A stretch of DNA of 64,000 nucleotides from Vibrio spartinae (GCF_024347135.1 NZ_AP024908.1:682001-746000); one strand, 5' to 3'; shown: positions 50,683-62,415, counted from the stretch's first letter. Translations and numbers: made by a program. Notes: generated by a model from the letters alone, not told the origin.

Positions 50683-51054
50683 CAGTTATGCTCATTGACT
50701 TAAATTTCAACGTATAAGTTGGGTTACACGCGTAAGAATATCTGAAGTATACCCTTCGTGCAGTCTAAATCCTGCCCGAAGGACACGAGGGTCTATTTAT
50801 ATATAAAATAGTCAATTATCTCAACGATTCTGAGGCATCATACCAACATCATGGTTTGGCTAACATTCACAGACGCAACAAATACCACAACCAGGCAGTT
50901 TGATACGTCAACGGTTTGTCATTTCCCAATTGAGGATGACACCATATTTTTCATCCTTCTTGCGACAAAGACGGACAAAAGTTCAATACGTTACAGCGCA
51001 GTTCTGATATCATCCACAATAGTGGCACAACATGAATGAAATGGTTGAAATCCT
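50683..51054. other. Divergent region between helD and yccS
   Basis: It should hold both promoters. It contains a single copy of TTTCAACGTATAAG (50705-50718), identical to the unit of the tandem repeat at 62308. A 62-codon frame (50851-51039) has no ribosome site or family features. Confidence 0.45.
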
Positions 51055-53220
51055 GTGAAATTCCTCAGTCGGGTTCGTGGTTATTGGGCGAATAAAACGT
51101 TCCATTATTCTGTCTTAATTTTAATTGCACTGTTAGGCGTGGTGGTGCCGACTTGGCATTATCAACTGTCTACTTGGATCACGCCGCTGATTCTGGGGAT
51201 TATTGCCGCAGCACTGACAGAACAAGATGACAGCATTATCGGTAGGCTCAAGACCATCGGTCTGGCACTGATCTGTTTTGCGATTGCGACATTTTCGATT
51301 GAAATTCTGTTTTATCACCCTATTCTGTTCGCGATCGGTTTATCAATTTCCACATTTGGTTTCATCATGCTCGGCGCAATCAGCTCTCGTTATGCCAGCA
51401 TTGCTTTCGGCTCATTATTGATAGCCGTATATACCATGATTGGTGAACACCAAAGTCCCGGATTCTGGTTTCAACCGACGTTACTACTTGCTGGCGCGCT
51501 ATGGTATTTTCTTATCTCAATCGTATGGCTGATCCTGTTCCCGAACCGCCCGGTACAACAGAATCTCTCGGCTGTCTTTCTCAATCTGGCTGATTACTTT
51601 GCGCTGAAAAGCGAACGGTTCCACCCGGCCTCACAAATGCAGGTCCAACCCTCTCGGATCCGTGAAGCCAATTTCAACGCACAGATTGTGACAGCATTGA
51701 ATCAATGTAAGGCGACCTTACTTTCCTATAGTAAAAAAGGTCAGATTCATACCACCAGCCATCATTTTCTGAACACTTACTTTCTCGCGCAGGATATTCA
51801 TGAGCGTATCAGTTCAACACACTATCGATATCAGGAACTCGCGGAACATTTCGGGCGCAGTGACATTCTTTTCCGTTTCCGGCATCTTTTAGAAACGCAA
51901 GCCCAAGCGTGTCGGGAAGTCGCAACAAGCATCAAAGAAAACCGGACATACCAACACCCGAATGCATCCGCGATAGCACTCGATGAACTGCACCTCTCGA
52001 TGCAGTATTTGCACACACATTCCCGTCCTGAGTGGAAATCGTTATTCGCCCAGCTCCATTATCTTTTTAGTAACTTGTCAACTATCGAAAAGCTGCTCAG
52101 TAATATTGGGCATCCAGAAAGTCAGCAGTTTGATGAAAACCAACTTTCCGATACTAATCCTTATGGTTTGAGAAGTATGTGGCAGCGTGTCTGGAATAAC
52201 ATGAACCGCGATTCACTGTTGTTTCGTCATGCCATTCGCATGTCCGTGACATTCACAACCGGATATGCCATTTTGCAAACGCTCGATCTGGAACTGGGAT
52301 ACTGGATACTCCTCACAACACTGTTTGTCTGTCAGCCCAATTTCGCCTCGACCCGACAAAGAATTACGCTCCGCGTTATCGGCACCATTTCCGGGCTGTT
52401 TATCGGTGTCTTACTGCTCACTTTGTTTCCCTCACAGGCAAGCCAAGTCACCATGATCGTTATTTCTGGCGTGATGTTTTTTGCATTCCGCAACAATAAT
52501 TATGGCTACGCGACCGGATTTATCACGGTCTTGGTACTCTTTTGTTTTAATCAGATGGGCGCCGGATATGCGGTGGTACTGCCGCGTTTACTCGATACCC
52601 TCATTGGATGTGGCCTTGCTGTGCTTGCGGTGTCTTTTATTCTGCCGGACTGGCACGCGAAAAGGCTTCACCGAGTCATGGCTGAAGCCATTCGGAGCAA
52701 TAAAAATTATCTGGATCAGATGATGGTTCAATACCGTATCGGCAAGAAAGATAGTTTGGGCTATCGTGTTGCGAGAAGAGAAGCGCATGATCAGGATGCC
52801 GCGCTCACCACAGCAATCAATAACATGTTATCTGAACCGGGTAAATACAGAAAAGCTGAAGAAGACTGTTTCCGCTTTTTAACCTTAAATCACGCCCTGC
52901 TCAGTTATATTTCAACCATCGGTGCACACCGGACACTATTGGGAGATGAATCGTTTCTCCACTTGGTTCTTAACGGGCATCGTGTCATTCACCAGCATCT
53001 ACAACAGCTCCACGAGCAGCTGGAAAATCACCAAAACAACGCTGATATTAGTCAGATTGAAGACGCGGGATTAGAAAAGCAGCTGGCAGAATGGCATGAG
53101 GAAGATCAAGGCTCGGTCCGTTTGGTATTGCAACAACTGCACCTGATTCACCGGATTCTTCCTGAACTACACTCACTGACCAATAAACTGGCTGGCAGCG
53201 TCGAACAGGCATCACGCTGA
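51055..53220 (+). CDS. yccS: YccS-type FUSC inner-membrane protein
   Basis: This 721-residue protein has two blocks of membrane helices (~15-165 and ~390-520), each of the FUSC/aromatic-acid exporter type. A cytoplasmic helical region (~175-370) lies between, and a long helical tail follows. It starts at GTG (51055). The fit is to the YccS/YhfK group of unknown transport substrate. The yccS-helD-mgsA neighbourhood matches E. coli, although yccF is absent here. Confidence 0.92.
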   Translation: MKFLSRVRGYWANKTFHYSVLILIALLGVVVPTWHYQLSTWITPLILGIIAAALTEQDDSIIGRLKTIGLALICFAIATFSIEILFYHPILFAIGLSISTFGFIMLGAISSRYASIAFGSLLIAVYTMIGEHQSPGFWFQPTLLLAGALWYFLISIVWLILFPNRPVQQNLSAVFLNLADYFALKSERFHPASQMQVQPSRIREANFNAQIVTALNQCKATLLSYSKKGQIHTTSHHFLNTYFLAQDIHERISSTHYRYQELAEHFGRSDILFRFRHLLETQAQACREVATSIKENRTYQHPNASAIALDELHLSMQYLHTHSRPEWKSLFAQLHYLFSNLSTIEKLLSNIGHPESQQFDENQLSDTNPYGLRSMWQRVWNNMNRDSLLFRHAIRMSVTFTTGYAILQTLDLELGYWILLTTLFVCQPNFASTRQRITLRVIGTISGLFIGVLLLTLFPSQASQVTMIVISGVMFFAFRNNNYGYATGFITVLVLFCFNQMGAGYAVVLPRLLDTLIGCGLAVLAVSFILPDWHAKRLHRVMAEAIRSNKNYLDQMMVQYRIGKKDSLGYRVARREAHDQDAALTTAINNMLSEPGKYRKAEEDCFRFLTLNHALLSYISTIGAHRTLLGDESFLHLVLNGHRVIHQHLQQLHEQLENHQNNADISQIEDAGLEKQLAEWHEEDQGSVRLVLQQLHLIHRILPELHSLTNKLAGSVEQASR

Positions 53221-53530
53221 GACAACCCGCCCGGCTCATTGTCCAGACGCGACACAAGACCGCAATATCATCGGTGAGGAAATGCAGCCGAATGCATTTG
53301 AATTGGCATGCTTATGCATATCAAACCGGCCAATACTGATGTTTCGTTGCAAATATACCCACCCCTATGCAGCATTCTTGCTTTTGTCTGACATTACACG
53401 GACAAAAAAAGCCGTCGAAAAACTTAGACTCTGAACTTGGGCTATACAGATTGGGCCGTACAGAAAAGAGACAAAATCACAATGTTGCGGCCTGACTTAA
53501 TCATCAGTGATGGAGAAATGGAGTATAACG
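53221..53530. other. Intergenic region between yccS and the small gene
   Basis: No clear terminator follows yccS. The promoter of the next gene is expected here. No other feature was seen. Confidence 0.4.
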
Positions 53531-53743
53531 ATGCAGACACAACTCAGTCATAGTTACCATGATTTCCCGGTATCCGCACCTAGTCTGTCAAGCTACCAGT
53601 TTGAATCATTAAAAGCGCAGCTCAAGCAGTTGACGCCAGCACAATTGCGCAGCCTTCAGAACGAAATCGATGCAAACTTATCTTCGGAAAGTTCGCCGCT
53701 TCTGACTCACGAAGAGTTGGATGTGCTCTCCAGCCTGTTTTAA
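53531..53743 (+). CDS. Small hypothetical protein, 70 residues
   Basis: The product (MQTQLSHSYHDFPVSAPSLS ...) is probably cytoplasmic and helical in its second half (FESLKAQLKQLTPAQLRSLQ), ending in THEELDVLSSLF. The last part resembles short regulatory tails, but I know no family function. GGAG lies 9 bases before the ATG at 53531. An upstream ATG at 53507 has no site. It is followed after 106 bp by another small gene. Confidence 0.65.
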   Translation: MQTQLSHSYHDFPVSAPSLSSYQFESLKAQLKQLTPAQLRSLQNEIDANLSSESSPLLTHEELDVLSSLF

Positions 53744-53849
53744 GCGGCTGTCCGTGATACATCAGTTTACTTGCACTTATAGCGCTCAAGAAAAAAATGT
53801 ACCTGAGTCATATTTTGGCTATAATATAAACACGACCAAGGGAGTTTTT

Positions 53850-54176
53850 ATGTCTATATCTGCACTTCAGTCCGGTTATCAAATGATCGATCATGCGACT
53901 CAAATGACCAATGAGGCAAGTCGTGATCTGAACCGTACGGCGCGCCATCGCTCCGACGAACAAATGCAGCAAGAACCCCGCGCGGTCGATCCATCACTCG
54001 CCCCTCAACAAAATACGATTCGCCAGCAAAAAGAAACTGCTGACAAAAATCCGGATCAAACTCAGGTTGACGCCCTCATGAAATTGAATCAGGCAACACA
54101 ATATAACCGTGTTGGAACCAACGTGATTCAGCGTGAACAGGACATGATCGGCTCTTTACTCGATGTTCAAGTCTGA
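53850..54176 (+). CDS. Small protein resembling a miniature flagellar rod/hook protein
   Basis: This 108-residue protein has GGGAG before its ATG. Its first 27 residues (MSISALQSGYQMIDHATQMT ...) resemble the N-terminal helix of flagellar rod/hook proteins. The last 24 (YNRVGTNVIQREQDMIGSLLDV ...) resemble their C-terminal helix, in which an Asn-containing helix ends D-x-M-x-x-x-L-x-x-x. The middle is short, charged and Gln/Asp-rich. It has no cleavable signal peptide, like axial flagellar proteins. No flagellar genes adjoin. The resemblance is my inference, and a simple helical hairpin is the alternative. Confidence 0.7.
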   Translation: MSISALQSGYQMIDHATQMTNEASRDLNRTARHRSDEQMQQEPRAVDPSLAPQQNTIRQQKETADKNPDQTQVDALMKLNQATQYNRVGTNVIQREQDMIGSLLDVQV

Positions 54177-54242
54177 TTGCAACACTGGATCGTCGTACAC
54201 ATAAAATTCATATCCATAAAAGTAAAAGTACGAAACTCTCGC

Positions 54243-55718
54243 TTATTCCACTAGTTCCGGCCACAGCAATGCCAAATCGAGATGTGCTTCAATGGCATCA
54301 GCAACCCGATTGAGCGCATCTTCTTTCCGCTGTACGTGATCAAGTGTTTGGAGCTCTCCGCTACCAGCCCATTGACACAAACATTGCATCACTTCCGTTT
54401 GATCAAAAATACCATGCAAATAAGTCCCAAACACCTGATTCGCATCATCCACTAGGCCATCTTCCCGGCCATCTTGTAACTGAATTACGGGCCGATCACC
54501 ATTGCCATCGCGCCGCTGTGAGTGTCCAGCGTGAATTTCATATCCTTGTACCCAAGCATCCTTCCCCGCAAGGCTGAGTGAGCCTTGCACGTTCGTCAGA
54601 TGCTTTTGCGCCACCAGTTCAGTATCGATATCCAATAACCCAAGCCCCTGACTCACACCCGGCTCCCCTTCGATCCCCAATGGGTCACTCACCATCTGAC
54701 CAAGCATTTGGTATCCGCCACAAATACCGATGACTTTACCGCCATAACGCAGATGCTGCATGATATCTTTATCCCATCCTTGCGCGCTCAGCAATGCCAG
54801 ATCAGCACGGGTTGATTTACTGCCGGGAAGAATGATCAGATCCGCATGACGGAGGCTTTCTCCTTTCCTGACATAACGAAACGAAATTTCCGGGTGATGA
54901 CGCAAAGCATCAAAGTCAGTATGGTTGCTGATACGAGAGAATACCGGTACGACCACTTTTAGCTTCTCATCACCTTCACGGACTTCGGTGGCAACAATCG
55001 CATCTTCAGCCTCAATATCCAATCCATGTAAATAAGGCAGTACACCAATCACTGGTTTCTGGGTTTTCTGCTCCAACCAGTCAAGTCCTGACTGAAGTAA
55101 ACCAATATCGCCCCGAAACCGATTGATAACAAAACCAACGACTCGCGCTTGCTCAGACTCAGAAAGCAATGCCAGTGTGCCATACAAATGTGCAAAAACA
55201 CCGCCACGATCAATGTCCGCAACAATAATCACCGGCACGTCAGCCGCTTCAGCAAACCCCATATTGGCAATATCATTTGTACGCAAATTAATTTCGGCAG
55301 GGCTGCCAGCCCCTTCAATCATGATACTGTCGTATGATTCACTAAGATGCTGAAAGGAATCCATCACCACATGCAGTGCGGTCTTCTTATAATCATGGTA
55401 ACAATCCGCTTCCATATTGGTGACAGCTTTGCCTTGCAGAATAATCTGCGCTCCCGTATCGGAATTCGGTTTGAGCAATACCGGATTCATATGCACGGAG
55501 GGTTCAATCCCTGCCGCGAAAGCCTGAACCGCCTGAGCACGACCGATTTCTCCCCCATCAGGTGTCACGGCACTATTCAACGCCATATTCTGAGGCTTAA
55601 AAGGCGTGACCCGAATCCCCCGACGATAAAGCACCCGACACAGTCCGGCAACGAGGACACTTTTCCCTGCATCAGAGGTGGTTCCCTGAACCATCAGTGC
55701 ATTCAACGAAGATTTCAT
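54243..55718 (-). CDS. cobQ: Cobyric acid synthase
   Basis: This 491-residue glutamine-dependent enzyme amidates adenosylcobyrinic acid a,c-diamide. The N-terminal ATPase part has [28 protein letters not shown] and [15 protein letters not shown]. The C-terminal amidotransferase has the Cys of [10 protein letters not shown] and the His of YLHGIFDQ. No cobalamin riboswitch sequence was seen upstream. It is monocistronic and stands ~8 kb from cbiB, the other B12 gene in the window. Confidence 0.95.
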   Translation of the reverse strand: MKSSLNALMVQGTTSDAGKSVLVAGLCRVLYRRGIRVTPFKPQNMALNSAVTPDGGEIGRAQAVQAFAAGIEPSVHMNPVLLKPNSDTGAQIILQGKAVTNMEADCYHDYKKTALHVVMDSFQHLSESYDSIMIEGAGSPAEINLRTNDIANMGFAEAADVPVIIVADIDRGGVFAHLYGTLALLSESEQARVVGFVINRFRGDIGLLQSGLDWLEQKTQKPVIGVLPYLHGLDIEAEDAIVATEVREGDEKLKVVVPVFSRISNHTDFDALRHHPEISFRYVRKGESLRHADLIILPGSKSTRADLALLSAQGWDKDIMQHLRYGGKVIGICGGYQMLGQMVSDPLGIEGEPGVSQGLGLLDIDTELVAQKHLTNVQGSLSLAGKDAWVQGYEIHAGHSQRRDGNGDRPVIQLQDGREDGLVDDANQVFGTYLHGIFDQTEVMQCLCQWAGSGELQTLDHVQRKEDALNRVADAIEAHLDLALLWPELVE

Positions 55719-55894
55719 AATCGAGCCGCTCCATCAGAAATAAGCAACTGTCACTATCAGAATTTTGGAATTCACTCAAAGAATCATAACCAGCTGATAG
55801 GTAACACTTGAATATCTTCCTTAATCGTTTAAATTAAAAATCAATATATTATACTTCTCTATATACAAAGGGAATTAAACCGATAGGACGTTTT

Positions 55895-56422
55895 ATGCTA
55901 AGACAGGCTTTCAGTCTAACCATCACCGGCCTTGCTTTTATCTTTGCGCCGCTGGCAGCCCATGCTGCAAATTTCAATTACAACTATCTTGAAGTCCGAG
56001 TCGGTGGCGGGCCTGAATCTATTGGTTCTGAATTCAGCATGAGTATCGTGGACAACTTCCATGTGCTTGCGCACGCTGACACCCAGATGGATAACGATTG
56101 GGATCTTGCAGGGGGGATTGGCTTTAACGGGCCAGTGACACAGTTTGCAGACATGTTCGGTGCCATCTTGTTACATCAAATCAAACGCCCGGAAGATGAA
56201 GGTGGTAAGTCCGATACGCTGGGAGAGATTAATATCGGTGCTCGGCTATGGCTGGGTGAGAAACTCGAAGTCTATGGCAAACTGGGTAAGCTTGATGAAC
56301 ATTCTGTCGTCAGCTTCGGTGCGCGTTTCCACTCGACTGATCAACTCTCTCTCAATATGGGATTTGACAACAACGGGCTTTGGGGGCCGCGAGCTATCCT
56401 TGGGGTTCGTTACGAATATTAA
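55895..56422 (+). CDS. Outer-membrane beta-barrel protein
   Basis: This 175-residue protein has a signal peptide (~1-24, cleavage after AHA). The mature part consists of alternating hydrophobic strands (YNYLEVRVGGG, FHVLAHADTQM, INIGARLWLGEKLEVYGKLG, AILGVRYEY) and ends in Tyr, as outer-membrane barrels do. About eight strands would fit. Similar uncharacterised OmpA-like barrels are common in Vibrio. It is convergent with luxQ. Confidence 0.82.
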   Translation: MLRQAFSLTITGLAFIFAPLAAHAANFNYNYLEVRVGGGPESIGSEFSMSIVDNFHVLAHADTQMDNDWDLAGGIGFNGPVTQFADMFGAILLHQIKRPEDEGGKSDTLGEINIGARLWLGEKLEVYGKLGKLDEHSVVSFGARFHSTDQLSLNMGFDNNGLWGPRAILGVRYEY

Positions 56423-56430
56423 TCACCGCT

Positions 56431-56458
56431 GACCGGTTTCTTGCTCTGGAAGCCGGTC
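56431..56458. terminator. Hairpin between the barrel gene and luxQ
   Basis: GACCGGTTTC and GAAGCCGGTC pair over an 8-base loop (one G-T pair). It has no long T run on either side, so termination is only likely. Confidence 0.5.
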
Positions 56459-56505
56459 AAAGCATCTCATCAGGGATGCCCCTCCCATACACCGCAAATA
56501 ATCCA

Positions 56506-59088
56506 TTAATGTGATTGTAGCGCTTTCGATGTCTGCGGCGTCCAATGGTTATCTCTGAAATGAACCAGCGCCTTATATAAGTTCTCTTCCCGAATGGGTT
56601 TAACCAGAATGTACTCTGCTCCTGCATGTAAGAAATCATTTTTCGTTTTTTCAGTATCATCCGCAGTACATGCATAAATGGGGGTATCTAGCCTGAGTTG
56701 ATGTTTCACAAAATCGGTGACTTCAACCCCATCCATTCCCGGCAACTGGTTATCCATCAAAATTAAATCAAAGCCCATTTTTTTAAGCGTTTCCACCGCA
56801 ACCGTTCCATCTTCAACCCATGTCACCCGCAAGCCAAAACGCTCACAGAATGCCTTCGCAATATAGGCATTGGTCTTATTGTCTTCAACTAATAGTACAT
56901 GAGGAGATTGCTCGAACAACTGACCAGACGGCACCTGATCAATCGTCTCTTTCACTTTTTTAGCATGGTATTGCTCAACCTCAATCGGGATCGTGAACTC
57001 GAAGCTGCTTCCTTTACCAACCTGAGATGAGACCGATACGACGCCTCCCATGAGTTCCACCAGATTTTTCACAATCGATAGCCCTAAACCACTCCCGCCA
57101 AATTCGCCGTTCGATGCCGTACCGCCTTGAATAAAGGGTTCAAAGATCAACGAAAGGTCATCATGTCCAATGCCAATACCGGTATCAGAGATGAAGACAT
57201 GAAACATTGCCCCTTCTTCTGAATGGTTTAAATTGATCAGTACACAAATCTCACCTTCACGGGTAAATTTAATGGCGTTATTCAGTAGATTAAAGGTGAT
57301 TTGATTCAGACGGATTTGATCAATCACCACGATGGTATCTTTCTGAATATTGGTCATGACATCGAGTTCTAGTCCCTTTTCCTGACATAACGGCTGATAA
57401 ATCCGCTCGATGACTCGAACCATCTCAATCAAGTGGAAATGAACCGGATTCAGTTTGAACTTATTTTGCTCAATCTTGGAGAAATCCAGAATATCATTCA
57501 AAACCGCAAGCAGATGTTCGCTACATAAACTGAGCACACCAACCTGTTCACGCTGCTTGTCATCCGTCACACTCTCTTTCAATAATTGTGAAACACCCAA
57601 AATCCCATTTAAAGGTGTTCTGACCTCATGACTCATCCGGGCCAGAAAACCGGCTCTCGCACCAGCAGCTCTTTCTGCTTCACTGCGCGCCAAATGGCTT
57701 TGCTTCTCAGCTTCAGCGATGGTTGTGACATCCTGCCCTTGAGTCAGGACCGACTCAACATGGCCTTCGCTCACTATTGGTGAAATCGTCCAGCGGAATA
57801 TTTGACCTTCAAACTCAGTCGCAACTTCGTTCAGCGTCTCTCCGCTGGATGCCTTTTTGATACTCGGAATTAATCGTTCTTTTAGTTCATAGAACGTAGC
57901 GACTTGATTCTCTTTTGAAAACTGTTTCACCGCGGCCGGATTCATCCGTAGTAAACGGCCATCTGCGCCCCATAAAATGGTTGGAGCAATAGAGAAGTTG
58001 AACAGATTCTCAAATTGCTTTTCTTGTTCAGATAAACGCTTAAAGGTATGTTCAAGTGCTCGCCCGAATAGGTCAAACTCCTCGATCTTTGAACCATGAA
58101 AAACATGCTCGGCCCCACGGTCCACAATTGAGCGACTAAACTGCACCAGTTTTTCAATCTCAGCACGAATGCGCTTATGTAACCATCGCCACAAGATGAA
58201 AGAGAACAATACGGTCGCCACGAGAATAAACACCACACCATAATAAAAATTACGCTTCAGTTTGACCACATTCTGATTATCCTGAACGGCATACATCATC
58301 AGCTGTGTCGGTTTATCATCAACATTCAGCTCAGTCGTGTTGACCGTATAAGACTCAAGCCGATCAGAATGTTGGGGGTTAACAAGCACATCCTGCTCTG
58401 AGTATGACTCTTCTCCGTTGAGCGTCGTCGAAAGCACATTGGACCCGATCGCTAAGATCAAATTCTGCGAATTACTGCGGGAGCGAATTTGTTCGATAAG
58501 ATTGTAATTATTATTAATCACAAACATGACGTATAAGTAACCGATCAATTCACCAGAATTACTCACCAGCGGCGTTCTTCTTGCCAAACCATAAACGGTC
58601 TCCAGTAAAGACGGTATTTTCACCAACATCCATTCACTGTTCACTGCAATCCGGTGTGAAACAGATTCCAATTCATTCGGCACAATGCCATAGAACTGAG
58701 CGTTCCCGTCATCCCACAGCATATGATTCAACCCAGCAATAAAACGGACATCCGGGGTATTATCCGGGTCAAGCTGGTCAACGGCACGGAAATATTGATC
58801 AATATATTGCGATTTCCCAGAACTTACCGCATGTAATAAATCAGCATTTTTCGCACTACCATCTTGATGGATTTTGAGTAAAGACAGACGGAAATTGACC
58901 ATGCCCTGCACTAATCCTGAAGTCTGATTTGCCGTTCGCTGCACTTCCTGAGCGATCAACTGACTACTGATCTGATAGTTTTGAAACAGGACACTAAAGG
59001 TCAGAATGACAATAATAATTGTAATTGCCCGAGTAAAGTAGGTCGCTATCTTCTGTTTCTGATGAATAGGGCTCGGTCTGACATTCAT
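56506..59088 (-). CDS. luxQ: AI-2 sensor hybrid histidine kinase/phosphatase LuxQ
   Basis: This 860-residue inner-membrane hybrid kinase works with LuxP to read autoinducer-2 and feeds phosphate to LuxU. TM1 lies near 18-40, followed by a periplasmic LuxQ-type double-PAS region (~45-280) and TM2 near 285-305. A cytoplasmic PAS domain follows (~375-470). The phosphoacceptor His is in RMSHEVRTPLNGI (~482), the HATPase domain has GTGIGIG-like loops, and the receiver Asp is in LILMDNQLPGMDG (~772). It follows luxP with a 40-bp gap in one operon. Confidence 0.96.
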   Translation of the reverse strand: MNVRPSPIHQKQKIATYFTRAITIIIVILTFSVLFQNYQISSQLIAQEVQRTANQTSGLVQGMVNFRLSLLKIHQDGSAKNADLLHAVSSGKSQYIDQYFRAVDQLDPDNTPDVRFIAGLNHMLWDDGNAQFYGIVPNELESVSHRIAVNSEWMLVKIPSLLETVYGLARRTPLVSNSGELIGYLYVMFVINNNYNLIEQIRSRSNSQNLILAIGSNVLSTTLNGEESYSEQDVLVNPQHSDRLESYTVNTTELNVDDKPTQLMMYAVQDNQNVVKLKRNFYYGVVFILVATVLFSFILWRWLHKRIRAEIEKLVQFSRSIVDRGAEHVFHGSKIEEFDLFGRALEHTFKRLSEQEKQFENLFNFSIAPTILWGADGRLLRMNPAAVKQFSKENQVATFYELKERLIPSIKKASSGETLNEVATEFEGQIFRWTISPIVSEGHVESVLTQGQDVTTIAEAEKQSHLARSEAERAAGARAGFLARMSHEVRTPLNGILGVSQLLKESVTDDKQREQVGVLSLCSEHLLAVLNDILDFSKIEQNKFKLNPVHFHLIEMVRVIERIYQPLCQEKGLELDVMTNIQKDTIVVIDQIRLNQITFNLLNNAIKFTREGEICVLINLNHSEEGAMFHVFISDTGIGIGHDDLSLIFEPFIQGGTASNGEFGGSGLGLSIVKNLVELMGGVVSVSSQVGKGSSFEFTIPIEVEQYHAKKVKETIDQVPSGQLFEQSPHVLLVEDNKTNAYIAKAFCERFGLRVTWVEDGTVAVETLKKMGFDLILMDNQLPGMDGVEVTDFVKHQLRLDTPIYACTADDTEKTKNDFLHAGAEYILVKPIREENLYKALVHFRDNHWTPQTSKALQSH

Positions 59089-59128
59089 AAAACATGGTCT
59101 CTTTCTTTATCTATCATTTCCGATCGGA

Positions 59129-60420
<1,292 letters not shown>

Positions 60421-60486
60421 CAATACCCACCTTATCTCATAAGTGATCGATCTAAGATTAGTACAAAATGAACGTTCTACAGATAG

Positions 60487-60786
60487 TTATGCATCTTTGT
60501 GATCAAAAATTTGCGACGGAAATAAATTTTCGAGCACTATTTTTTCTTTGCGGGTTTTGGAAAAACGTTTGACCTTCGCTTCCATGCGCAACGCGTCACG
60601 ATGTGTGCCGACCGGATGGCTCCAGACCAGCGTCAGAGGAGATTTGCCCCGTAATGCCTTTGCTCCCTGACCACACTGGTGCTGCTGAAAGCGTCGTGCA
60701 ATATCGGTTGTTATACCGCAGTAAAGCGCATTTTGGGGCGTTCTGATCAAATAAATCCACCATTCAACGGTTTGTTTGTCAGTCAT
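60487..60786 (-). CDS. GIY-YIG domain protein
   Basis: This 99-residue protein carries the GIY-YIG nuclease fold as [20 protein letters not shown] (WIYLI and YCGIT spaced as usual). The family Arg (ARRFQQH) and the downstream [18 protein letters not shown] with its catalytic-type Glu are also present. Related small UPF0213/YhbQ proteins are thought to act on DNA, but their role is unclear. The ATG at 60786 is used instead of a TTG one codon upstream. It follows yceH by six bases, so the two are probably cotranscribed. Confidence 0.88.
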   Translation of the reverse strand: MTDKQTVEWWIYLIRTPQNALYCGITTDIARRFQQHQCGQGAKALRGKSPLTLVWSHPVGTHRDALRMEAKVKRFSKTRKEKIVLENLFPSQIFDHKDA

Positions 60787-60792
60787 CAAATC

Positions 60793-61446
60793 TTATTCAT
60801 GAGAAGAAAGGAACTCATCCATTTGTGCGCGTAACCACTGAACTTCCTGCTTTAATGCCTCCACTTCTTGTTCAAGGGTGTCGAGTCGTTCTGGTTGTGC
60901 TGGAGCCTCCGCTACCGATTCTGCAATATCTTCACTTGCATCATAAGGTGTAAACGTCTGACGATAGCGAATTTCTCTTTTGCCCGGCTCCCGCGGCAAT
61001 CTGGCCACTAATTCTCTTTCAATCAGCGTTTCCAAGACATGTTCCGTTGTTTTCATATCCGGCAAAGCACAGAGACGATTGGTTCGGGTTCGTAATTCTC
61101 CCGGAGTTTGCGGACCACGTAACAACAAGCAGCAAATAATTCCCAGCTCTTGCTCTGTCAGTTGCAAATCTCCGAACTCCGTATTGCAAAAGCGATGTTG
61201 GTATTTGCTGGTCCGGCTGTGAAAACCGCTTTCATCACTGACAAACCGACGAGCGATTAAACCTTCCACGGTTTCAATCACTTGAGATTCAGATAAATTC
61301 ATCACTGGCTCTCGGTTGCTTTTCTGATTGCAGGCAGTGACTAGACTATTGAGACTCAGCGGATAGTAATCCGGTGTGGTAATCGATTTTTCAATTAAAC
61401 TGCCGATAATCCGCGCCTCATGCGCACTAAGCTCATACTTCATCAT
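60793..61446 (-). CDS. yceH: YceH family (DUF480) protein
   Basis: This 217-residue protein has two winged-helix-like halves: ELSAHEARIIGSLIEKSITT with YYPLSLNSLVTACNQKSNRE, and LTEQELGIICCLLLRGPQTP with ELRTRTNRLC. A C-terminal coiled coil follows (LDTLEQEVEALKQEVQWLRA). The family function is unknown. I use the ATG at 61446 because AAGGA lies five bases upstream. The frame opens four codons earlier. Confidence 0.92.
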   Translation of the reverse strand: MMKYELSAHEARIIGSLIEKSITTPDYYPLSLNSLVTACNQKSNREPVMNLSESQVIETVEGLIARRFVSDESGFHSRTSKYQHRFCNTEFGDLQLTEQELGIICCLLLRGPQTPGELRTRTNRLCALPDMKTTEHVLETLIERELVARLPREPGKREIRYRQTFTPYDASEDIAESVAEAPAQPERLDTLEQEVEALKQEVQWLRAQMDEFLSSHE

Positions 61447-61502
61447 GATTTCCTTCATGCTCTATTCAATTGAATTCGGTATAACACCAATATTCAACAT
61501 CA

Positions 61503-61700
61503 TTAATGTTCGACAACAAAACTACATTTAACTATATGACCATCCTCATCCAACACAACAATTCGTGAACGAAGTAATTCGATATCCGTGAAACTATACG
61601 ATTTTCTTGCTGTGATATAGCCAGTTCTGAGTTTATCCTGACATGGGTCTTCGAACGGTTCCTCAAAAATAGGAACAATAATCTCTGATGATAATGACAT
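61503..61700 (-). CDS. Small hypothetical protein, 65 residues
   Basis: This 65-codon frame (MSLSSEIIVPIFEEPFEDPC ...) has coherent composition and an orderly beta-like end (SRIVVLDEDGHIVKCSFVV). It contains two cysteines and no signal peptide. No ribosome site is visible before the ATG, so it is only a possible gene. It lies just upstream of yceH on the same strand. Confidence 0.4.
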   Translation of the reverse strand: MSLSSEIIVPIFEEPFEDPCQDKLRTGYITARKSYSFTDIELLRSRIVVLDEDGHIVKCSFVVEH

Positions 61701-61923
61701 GACTTTTGACGAGTGATAATAGGAATGTCAGTATCATATAGTGACTGACTAAGAAAATAAATCATGTTCAACCGGGGAATCACATTTCCAGCTGCCTCAG
61801 ATGCTAATCGCTAGAAAATTCAGCAGACAAAGCTACTTTTGATTGATCTCAGGGCTGTTCCCAAGGCGATGGATATGATTTAATTCTGGTAGACCATTTA
61901 ATAAGACAATAGGAAAGGAACCG

Positions 61924-62241
61924 ATGAGCAGCGTATTTGAAATTGTCTCGCTAGCACGCCGTAAGAACAAACTAAAACGGGAGTTGATCGATAACGAGAA
62001 AAAAGTTCGGGATAACCGTAAACGTGTTGACCTGCTTGATAACCTGCTAGATTACATCAAACCTGAAATGACACACGATGAGTTCATTGCCATCGTGAAA
62101 AACATGAAAGCAGACTATGAAGATCGGGTGGATGATCACATCATCAAAAGTGCGGAAATTTCCAAAGAGCGCCGGGAAATGAGCCGTCGCATTAAAGAGC
62201 TAACCGAACAAGATAAGCTCCAGACTCAGGGTAAAAAATAA
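61924..62241 (+). CDS. Small coiled-coil protein
   Basis: This 105-residue, highly charged protein is predicted to be almost wholly helical and coiled-coil ([40 protein letters not shown]). AGGAAAGG lies just before the ATG. It has no signal peptide. The pattern resembles conserved small Vibrio proteins, but I do not know a function. It ends at a good terminator. Confidence 0.8.
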   Translation: MSSVFEIVSLARRKNKLKRELIDNEKKVRDNRKRVDLLDNLLDYIKPEMTHDEFIAIVKNMKADYEDRVDDHIIKSAEISKERREMSRRIKELTEQDKLQTQGKK

Positions 62242-62270
62242 TCCCTACAGCATCGTAATTGATCCAGATA

Positions 62271-62294
62271 AACCCACAGCCATGTGGGTTTTTT
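62271..62294 (+). terminator. Terminator of the coiled-coil gene
   Basis: AACCCACA and TGTGGGTT pair over a GCCA loop and are followed by TTTT. Confidence 0.88.
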
Positions 62295-62307
62295 ACGCTG
62301 CCATATT

Positions 62308-62415
62308 TTTCAACGTATAAGCTTTCAACGTATAAGCTTTCAACGCATGAGCTTTCAACAACATGAGCTTTCAACAACATGAGCTCTCAACGACATAATT
62401 GTTCTCAGCGACATG
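62308..62415. repeat. 15-16-bp tandem repeat, about six units
   Basis: Units TTTCAACGTATAAGC (twice, exact), TTTCAACGCATGAGC, TTTCAACAACATGAGC (twice, exact) and a diverged TCTCAACGACATAAT follow the terminator of the coiled-coil gene. The 14-base core TTTCAACGTATAAG occurs again alone at 50705. There is no coding support. Confidence 0.88.

Noticed and set aside
50851..51039. 62-codon frame upstream of yccS
   Set aside because: It has no ribosome site and an unremarkable composition, and it lies in the expected promoter region.
55719..55894. Possible cobalamin riboswitch upstream of cobQ
   Set aside because: The region is short and lacks the conserved B12-box sequence.
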